From Cinnamomum chago (lineage: Eukaryota; Streptophyta; Magnoliopsida; Laurales; Lauraceae): a stretch of 64,000 nt of DNA. A program made the position numbers and the translations under genes. Below the pieces are notes generated by a model, which saw only the letters and a program-made list of their open reading frames with translations, was not told the DNA's origin and made no database searches. The number at the start of each line of letters is the position of its first letter. Positions within the stretch are counted from its first letter, which is position 1. Below, piece after piece: positions 57,119 to 64,000 of the stretch. Location of the stretch: the NCBI GenBank assembly GCA_038049695.1, contig CP142461.1, positions 37,342,501-37,406,500 of the forward strand, written 5' to 3'.

Positions 57119-57322
57119 CTCAGGAGTGCTTCTGGGGTAGTGTATGGAGCCAGAGATGAGAATTCTCCTCTGCCCATTTACAATTATGGCCCTTCCATCA
57201 TAAGTCACAGAGGAGGTGACTGAGGGAAAAGAGGACAATAGCAGCAATGTGAAGGTGCTGCTTAAGAGAAAAAAGAATCTGCAGCAGCTTCTTCTGCTGC
57301 ATGTTTCTGACTTCAAACCCAT
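57119..57322 (-). pseudogene. Beta-galactosidase (GH35) exon 1 with signal peptide, captured
   Basis: From the ATG at 57,322 (minus strand), 68 codons encode a signal peptide (hydrophobic core [17 protein letters not shown]) and the mature start [32 protein letters not shown], followed by a GTATGC donor. Plant enzymes of this family are secreted and trim galactose from cell-wall polymers. An upstream in-frame Met exists at 57,370, but the family starts at MGLKSE. Exons 1-3 have no stops, yet the rest of the roughly 800-residue protein is missing, so this is a 5' gene fragment of about 660 bp including introns. Confidence 0.88.
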
Positions 57323-59800
57323 GGGAAGATAACTGAAAGAGATTATATCTCCTCTTTTCCTTCTTTTCAAAACAAGAGAGATATGAAGAAGAAAAAGAAC
57401 ATATATGAATTATGATGCAGCTGCTCTCTCTGTTTTAGCAGAGCAGAAGAGAAACTGCTGAGTGTTGAGTGATGAGTGCTGTTGGGTTGGAGCCTCTTTC
57501 AAATACAGAGTGAAGAGTTAGGAAGGGAAAAGGTGGGGCCTCCCAAAAGGAAAAGAGAATGTGTGACCCATTCTCATGATTATATCTTTCTGATGTGGAT
57601 TCGCATCCAAATGGGTATTTGTTTCTCTTTGTTTACTTTTTCCTGTTTTATGGTATTAAAAAGGGAAAGTGTAAGACAAGTGGTGGGACTACTGGTGATT
57701 TTGAATTTTGATGATGAGGATTTCACATTAAAGTTAATGAACATAACTATTACTAGGGGTCTGTGAGGATTGCAAAATTACTTTGGGAGTTGTGATGAAT
57801 TAGTATCCTTTTACTAACCAACAGATGATTTCACTAGATTTTCTTTGATGGTTTTGAACACAGGCCTTTGAGACGATGGTTTCAATCCCCTCTCCCATAG
57901 TGGATGTTGTTTTCAAAATTTACATACACTTGGCTGACTTTTAGAAAAGAATGGCTAGGTAAATTGGCTGAGAATTTTGCGAATACAATGACTTATAGGA
58001 TTATATAGCTATCCTACTTACTGCATGAATTCCCCTTTCAAGATTCATTCATTTCATAGCGTTAGATTGAATAGCTAACTACATTTCTTGCATCTTAGTG
58101 GTGTAAGAAGAGATACGAAAATTTCCTTTAATGGAGCCATGGGTCCTGCAAACATGTCATTTGTCCTATTTCAATATTTGATGGGTAATCGATTACAACT
58201 ATGCTGGGAGTTCCAAAATGAGAAATGATTTGGTATGGATTGGGATTTGTTTATGATCCGAAGAATCCTTAATTAGGAAGATATTATTATTGTGGTTTAA
58301 ATAGTAAAGTTCAATCATTAGATTCCAAAATCATGCAAATTTGTGGATAACATAATCCACAACCGATATGATTCCTTTAAAAAGGCTAAAAGAAAACCAC
58401 CCTTGATTTATTTATTTATGTTTTCTTGCACTAAATGTCCAAGCTTGAAGTTACCTACTCCTTCAAAAATTACATAAAGGTAGGCATGGTGGGACCGTAT
58501 GAGTACTGATATCATATTATACAGTATTATTATAAGTGCAATCTACTCTGTTATTATTGCATTGCTGTTTTGAATTATGTGAAATGAAAACAAGGTTTTA
58601 TTCTACTCATCTTGTCATTTAGCTGCCTGATTTCACCCATTGAATCAAACCGTTGATCATATATTCAATGAATGGCCAGTAAATGGTCACGTTTCCTTAG
58701 GGCCCATCTGGATGGATGTAAATAAGAGTTCAAAGGTCCCATTACAGATAAGGTGATGGCCCAAAAAACTTTGTGATATACTTAATTAGCTTCCACTGGA
58801 AATTTATTTCTTCTCCACTAATAATAGGATATCCAAACTCGCTATAAACCCAAATCAAAAGGCAAGCATGAGGCAATCTCTCTCTCCCAACAAATGGGTC
58901 CTCATTCATGCAACCCCTACCAACTGCATGCATTTAGATTTTTTTTTTTAAACCTAGGGTGTCTCCTGCCCAATCCAGTCTAAAAGCCTTTGGCCCTGAG
59001 TCCAAGTAACACTTGATTCTGGACAGCCGAGAACTAATTCTTAGGGGCACATTCAAACCCTCTTATCCACATGCATCAGGTAAAACTATGGAAGGTGACC
59101 AACGAAGAAATACATGCATTTAGTTAATTGGTTCCAAATCTCACCAATCATGCATGGGATCCAGTAAATGATCATAGGACTCAAATTATCAAGGGACATA
59201 TATGGACTGTGTCCACTTGTACAACTTATGGATGCAAGAATTTTGTTCCTTAATAAGTGGGGTTTTTTCTCTCTAAAATAATGCATGTTGCTCATATCCA
59301 TTAGATGCCTATAAATCTTTTGCTACAAGGCCCACGCCACATAAATTAAACAAGAAAAAAAAGGCCATAGCACATAAATTATGGACGACATGATTGGCCT
59401 TTGCTTTTCGTCTTACCCCAAGCTGCAAGAAAGCTTTAGATCTAAGCATCTTCAATGTGCAAATATTGCGAAGTTCTTATAAGCAGGAAACTGGAAAGTG
59501 TGTTTGATTTTAGACTTAATAAATAGCCAATAAAAGGAGTGGTTATGGTGGGCACACTTCTTATAAATTGTAAAGTAAATATATTTATGTAGTTCTTTAT
59601 AGTTCTTCAACCAGAAATAAGTCACCGTCTTATATGGTGGTGGTGGTGATATCAATAATGCAGTGTGTCTATTGATGTGCAATTCTCTCAATGGCCTACC
59701 TAGATACATAATGATCATATATATACCTTAGGATAAAAGAAAAGTATTGCCGTAGATTTGGTTGGTTGAAAAATATAACCAATTAAAATATTATAAACTT
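57323..59800. other. Upstream flank of the beta-galactosidase fragment; no other gene seen
   Basis: The first 150 bases may be the copied 5' UTR and promoter (GA/CT-rich, CTCTCTCTGTTTTAGC). The remainder is AT-rich with short open frames of no known family. A stretch at 58,950-59,080 ends in a poly-T tract with a box-B-like GAGGGTTTGAATG on the minus strand, possibly an old SINE. Confidence 0.4.
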
Positions 59801-59804
59801 TGAA

Positions 59805-60010
59805 TTATTTTACCTTAACCTTAATCATCATCATTACTGTCAAAGCCTTGTCCCACCTACGTGGGTTAGCTACCTGAATTATGTTTTGCCAACTCCAGTC
59901 TATCAATAAAAGTTGCACTTCTTCATATCGATTCTCACTATTTCCATCCATATCCTCTTTAAGTCGGTTCCTTTTCTTTGAAGGACCGTTGACATGCACA
60001 GAGATACTCA
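59805..60010 (-). mobile_element. RTE-type LINE tail, minus strand
   Basis: On the minus strand it ends TAGCTAACCCACGTAGGTGG, then GACAAGGCTTTGACAG and a GATGATGATGA run, the same ending type as the LINE at 45,128-46,038. It is a short 5'-truncated piece. Confidence 0.5.
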
Positions 60011-60073
60011 CTTACTAAATTTTATAAGTTGCATTTTTAAATAAAAATTTCAATTCTAGATTAGTTTTGGATT

Positions 60074-60250
60074 AAACACGAGGGGTAGCTCAGTTAGCCT
60101 ATGACCAAGGTTTTGCACCCGGAGGTTGAGGGTTCGAAACTGTGCTCCCACATTGGGGCTATAAGAAATATACCCGACTCCCCCTAAGCCGATATGGATT
60201 ATTCTGGTCCAAAGGGGTGAGACACCCTCCGTTATTGAAAAAAAAAGAGT
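60074..60250 (+). mobile_element. tRNA-derived SINE with 13-bp target duplication
   Basis: Begins with GAGGGGTAGCTCAGTTAGCC (box A), has GAGGGTTCGAAACTG (box B) and ends GGTGAGACACCCTCCGTTATTG with an A-run. TTAGTTTTGGATT flanks both ends (60,061-60,073 and 60,251-60,263). It is related to the SINEs at 3,332 and 51,410 and is better preserved in its tRNA-like head. Confidence 0.88.
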
Positions 60251-60456
60251 TTAGTTTTGGATTCATGTTAATTGAGGTGAGTGGCCATTTAGATATCCAT
60301 GTTGCCTAAAGAGAGAGCGTACATCATGATTCGTACCTTATCAAAGCCTCCATTTTGTACAACAAGATTATATGGTCTTCTAAGCATTAGGATTAAAGTG
60401 CATTGGAAATATGGCAATTGGCTGGCACCCATTACGTCTGGACCCAGTTGACAAAA

Positions 60457-60461
<5 letters not shown>

Positions 60462-60514
<53 letters not shown>
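60462..60514. repeat. TA microsatellite
   Basis: About 26 TA units in a row, just left of the MITE. Six-frame open frames rich in Ile-Tyr here are artefacts. Confidence 0.98.
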
Positions 60515-60517
<3 letters not shown>

Positions 60518-60894
60518 CAAGGCTCTCCTAAGCTCAAGCTTAGGAAAAAAATTTCGTAAGCTCATGCTTGCGGGGCCCACCCTTGGTCCATCCAAATGGA
60601 ACAAACACATGACTTCCCTAAATTACACATGTCCACCAACTTTCGGTCAGATCTGAATTTTTTGGACTGTTGGATTGGCTATGTATCAATCTAAATAGAT
60701 CGTTGACCATTAAACTTTTGAGCCCATATGGAGATGATATAAATTGCATTTAGGGCTGATTTTTTGTAGAGAGGAAGATCCAAGGGAGTCCTTGAAATCC
60801 CACCCACCCCCATCTCCATTTGGGTCCCTAGGTGGGTCCCACCACACACTTGAGCTTACCTTATCCTAAGCTTGAGCTTAGGAGAGCTGGCCCC
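60515..60894. mobile_element. MITE embedded in TA microsatellite
   Basis: The left end GGCTCTCCTAAGCTCAAGCT and TAGG is the inverted complement of the right end CCTAAGCTTGAGCTTAGGAG with AGC. TA repeats flank both sides. It is 380 bp, has no coding capacity and resembles microsatellite-targeting Micron-type elements. Confidence 0.75.
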
Positions 60895-61374
60895 TATATA
60901 TATATATTTGAATGGGGAGAAGTTATCCTATCTTGATGTCTGTATCGTATGGACACCCTATTAAACTATGTGGAGTCTGCTTTTTCTTGATTTGACCTTT
61001 TCATATCACACACCTTTCCATGTAGAGGCATGGGCCAAATTCTTCTCAATTGACAATTGTATACAATGTTGTATTGCTTGTATTTAAGTGAGACAACTAT
61101 ATGTTCGACATGAATGTAAATCTTCTAGCATGTATCAATCATTTTGGAGTGAAATTGGGCAAGTGCAAACACATGTGTGGGTTTGTGATATAGACAGTTT
61201 CCATTATAGAAGAATGTCTTTACAAACTAGTTGTTAATTAGCAAGGTCAGTGAAGTTTGCAACTCGGATAAGATCATTTCTCACTAAATTTTCCACACAC
61301 GATTTCTGTCCCATACACCTTAGGACTTAGAAATGCTAACATTCACTTTTTATTTTGCTGCTGCATTTTTACAG

Positions 61375-61404
61375 CCAAGGAAAGCAGAAGAAAAAAAGCA
61401 GTGA
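61375..61404 (+). CDS. Mitochondrial ribosomal protein mL53, last coding exon (right copy)
   Basis: After TTTTTACAG, nine codons (PRKAEEKKQ) and TGA at 61,402-61,404, identical to the left copy. Phase 0 joining to exon 1 is the same. The ACAG acceptor here is a stronger match to consensus than ATAG in the left copy. Confidence 0.7.
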   Translation, partial: PRKAEEKKQ

Positions 61405-64000
61405 TCATTATTCACTCCTGTTGCTTTTGCTGAGATCATTTTCATTTATATTGGATCAAGTAGGGTCCCATATCTCATTCTGGATAGTTCAACATCTTAT
61501 ATATTATGAGGATGCTATAAGCTTTAATAATTTTGATCATTCAGAAAGCATCAACTTGTTATTCACAGTTTATCACAATCTTGATATGCGAAGAATGTTG
61601 TGACTATTTCCCCTCGTTTTGGTTATTACAATCTTGCGATTCTAATGCATAATATGCATGAAAAGCATCAATGCAACAAACCTACAATGATGTGAATGGA
61701 CCATACCAGTCTCATTGAGCTTCTCTCTCTTGACTGGAGGACTGCAAATCTGGCGCCTGTAGTTGTAATGTTCTTATCCTGTGCCTTCAGTGTATTATTG
61801 TCCAAACCTTTTCACTTATCAGATGTTAGTTGCCTGCTTAATTTGGACTTTACGTTCACATTGTTTTTTACCATCCATTTGGTTGGCACTTCATTGTTTG
61901 TAATGCAATTTTGAGGCTGCGTCCCACATATCATAACACTACCTTATAAATTGTTCTGGATGTTGCTTCCCACTACAAGTATATTTCTAATTTGAAGGCA
62001 TCTCCTTGAGGATTCTTCTTCTTTTTATTTCTTTTATTTTCCCTTTTTTTTTTCCCCGAAATGAGTGAGGGCCTATCAAAAACATTTTGGCCAATGCCAA
62101 ACACCCCTTTTCTAAATGTCTACAAACAAGCATTTATCTTTTCGCTAAAATTGCTTTCTATTTAAGCAATATTCCATAATACCTTGTATCTACCGTTCTA
62201 CTTGTGCTGTAATGGATGGTTGCATATTTTTCTCTTAACTATGAATTGTAGATTCTTGCTACAGTCATGACCTGGCCCGCCAACCTTGTTTGAAAACCTC
62301 ATCATTGACGTATATCACCAGTAATGGTTGGAGAGTCTGACCTGTTCCATAATCAGGTTGGGTTCATGTAAGGGTGAAGATCCATTGGGTCGGTAATCCC
62401 CAAACTCCTATAAAAACTAAGAGAAAAAGGCCTAATGGTCCGAGTCGCAAGTCGTCTCTCCATCTTTATGTCTCTCCTGACTTTGGTGTCTGCCTGCTCG
62501 CCATCTACCCACATCCCTCAAGGTAAGCATTCCACTCTACTCTTCCCTCTGATGGCTCCTTTCCATTTTCGCACTTCTTCGTCTTCCCTTTTCTTTCCCT
62601 TGTCATACTCACATCCCTTCTTCTTTATATTTGTCATGCATTCCCCACCCTGCCCTTTTCCTCTTTTTATCATATTCTTGTGCTTCCAAGTTGTCTTACC
62701 CGAGTGGTATTTTGACTATGCTTAACAACCATTTGATAATCTCTGATAAGTTGTTCCAAAGACAAATAGATGCATGTTTGATAAATGTCCGATAAGATGT
62801 TCCAAAGACAAATAGATGTTCCAATTTTCACTCTCTTTTTTTTTTTTATTTCCCTTCAACATAGATACCTACATATGCGGAATTTTATTTTTAATTTTCC
62901 TTCTGTTTTTGTCACTAGAAAACCAGAATCAGATTCTTGATTTTTGTTTTTGTAAGAACTCTGAGGTAGGTAATGTGGGTTAGCTGACCTGATTAGAGGT
63001 AGGTTGGTTATGGTTGACATTTTCAACCCGTTCAATAAATGGGTCAGGTTCAGCCCCAAAACTGTTGCCTCTGACACTGAAGAGACCCTTTGAAAACGAA
63101 AGAAGTTTTTGAGATAATTGATCAAGATGAGTTTCAATCCTTTGATGGCTTTCTCAATTTATATGGCCTTCTCAATTTATATATCATTAGTTGCCATAAT
63201 TGTAAAGATTACAATAGTATAAACCCTCTTTGATTGGGGCAAATTACATCAAACATCCTACCTAAAAAGGAATGCACACCTGTTTACAAGAGTTTGTCTA
63301 CGGTGTAAAAAAACTACCATAATAGGCCCCTGGCACATGAATGGGCCCAGTCTGTTGGTCCGGTGGACCAGAATTAATGCCCCTCCTTTGGTTCAGTCCC
63401 CGGCAGCAGAAACATCCACATTCTCTACCTTCCCCTTTCTGTTCTTTCCCCCTATTTTCTTCCTTGTCTGCTGTACCTCACTCAAGCTAAAAGGAGGAGT
63501 TTTGAAAAAAGATAGGAACTTGGAGGCCCATTTTCTATATGCAGGCGAATCTTTACTTGTCTGGACTTTGGAATGCTTGAGAATGCTTGCAAATTGGGGC
63601 TCCATGTCGAATCTGTACCACGCTGCTTCGTGGTCGCTGTTGGGGCTCAAGCTCGAGAAAGACTCAAGCAAAATGAAGGCAGTCAACTCGGAGGCGCGTC
63701 CCTTTGCAGGCTAGGCGAAGGGCGTGTCCATATGGATAGGATCGTTGGCAGGTACGACAAACCTTATGGCTCTTCCTATCGATGATTTTCAAGTCATATG
63801 AGGCATGGAATTCCTGCATACTGTTTGAGCTGTCCTCATGCCCTTCATGAGGGAGTGTGCTTACATCCGATAGAGGGGATTTATAGGCCTACTTCTCAAC
63901 TTGGAGTTCCATTCGCTTCTATCGCTATTGATTCGGGACACGGAAACACTCTTTATAAAAAGCAAATCCACTAGCCATAAGCTTGAGCTCCTGTTGATAT
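61405..64000 (+). other. Region downstream of mL53 (right copy); no recognised gene
   Basis: Matches 8,905-11,560. Open frames at 61,696-61,914 and 63,337-63,714 correspond to those of the left copy but differ by frame-changing indels or substitutions. About 72 bp present at 11,360-11,430 in the left copy is missing near 63,860. Confidence 0.5.

Larger units (their letters stand above)
56455..60894. mobile_element. 4.4-kb block present only in the right copy, between TA microsatellites
   Basis: In the left copy GATCCTATATATAT runs straight into a TA/T tract and GAATGGGGAGAAG (8,381-8,415). In the right copy the same two flanks are separated by this block, which starts GAGGGAGGCTCTCCTCC and ends GGAGAGCTGGCCCC, with TA repeats on both sides. 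Inside are beta-galactosidase exons, a LINE tail, a SINE and a MITE. It may be one or more insertions in the right copy, or a deletion between TA tracts in the left copy. Confidence 0.85.
48630..61374 (+). other. mL53 intron, 12.7 kb (right copy)
   Basis: Same donor and similar content as the left copy, plus the 4.4-kb block at 56,455-60,894. The acceptor reads TTTTTACAG, where the left copy has TTTTTATAG. Confidence 0.7.
47931..64000 (+). repeat. Right copy of the large direct duplication
   Basis: It matches 1-11,560. It is longer because of about 4.4 kb between 56,455 and 60,894 that is absent from the left copy, plus an extra 165-bp repeat unit. The first 70 bases are slightly rearranged (a duplicated AGAATCATGTCAGCATTTTTT). 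The match still runs at base 64,000, so the end is outside the window. Confidence 0.95.

Noticed and set aside
58950..59080. Possible second SINE on the minus strand with poly-T end
   Set aside because: Box B is poor and no target duplication was seen.
60289..60656. Ile-Tyr repeat open frames
   Set aside because: Translation of a TA microsatellite in three frames.
1..64000. CRISPR arrays, operons, rRNA or tRNA genes
   Set aside because: None found. The only tRNA-like sequences are the heads of SINEs.

Overview
The window is plant nuclear DNA, most likely from a woody angiosperm with a repeat-rich genome. The evidence is introns of kilobases with GT..AG borders, plant-specific protein families (mitochondrial ribosomal protein mL53, syntaxin SYP81, a GH35 beta-galactosidase, NAC and TBP pieces) and a dense mixture of plant transposons. 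I cannot name the species. Intact host coding sequence is sparse. It consists of two copies of a small mL53 gene, the 3' exons of a SYP81 gene and three 5' exons of a beta-galactosidase.

The dominant structure is a large direct duplication. Bases 1 to about 11,560 reappear at about 47,931 to 64,000, and both alignments run off the window edges. Each copy carries the same mL53 gene (coding exon 1 at 337-693 and 48,273-48,629; a 27-nt last coding part at 8,875-8,904 and 61,375-61,404). Each also carries the same stack of elements inside the mL53 intron: a 165-bp tandem repeat, a broken Myb/SANT-like gene, and an antisense L1-type LINE interrupted by a tRNA-derived SINE, a foldback MITE and a gag-only LTR retrotransposon (TR-GAG type). 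The copies differ by scattered substitutions, small indels, repeat number (two versus three 165-bp units) and one large event. Only the right copy has about 4.4 kb (56,455-60,894) between two TA microsatellites, holding beta-galactosidase exons 1-3, a SINE, a LINE tail and a MITE. This may be a recent tandem duplication or two haplotypes joined by the assembler.

Between the copies, 11,700-12,170 is a decayed Ty1/copia piece, 14,037-14,708 a LINE 3' end, and 16,892-19,187 a run of gene fragments (NAC-like, TBP with a nonsense codon, and unidentified exons). These lie upstream of a CACTA transposon end at 20,826-21,322 and may have been captured by it. A Tourist-like MITE, an AT-microsatellite-embedded element and a long CT-rich minisatellite follow. 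SYP81 3' exons are on the minus strand at 33,006-36,086, with an L1 fragment in place of the expected 5' exons. A complete 4,311-bp hAT transposon with an exact 8-bp target duplication lies at 39,363-43,673. A 5'-truncated RTE-type LINE with a 14-bp target duplication lies at 45,128-46,038, probably inside the 5'-UTR intron of the second mL53 gene.

The genes do not form an operon or pathway. The coherent story is a pair of mL53 genes whose introns have accumulated transposons, and transposon-associated copying of host gene pieces. No rRNA or tRNA gene, CRISPR array or prokaryotic feature was found.
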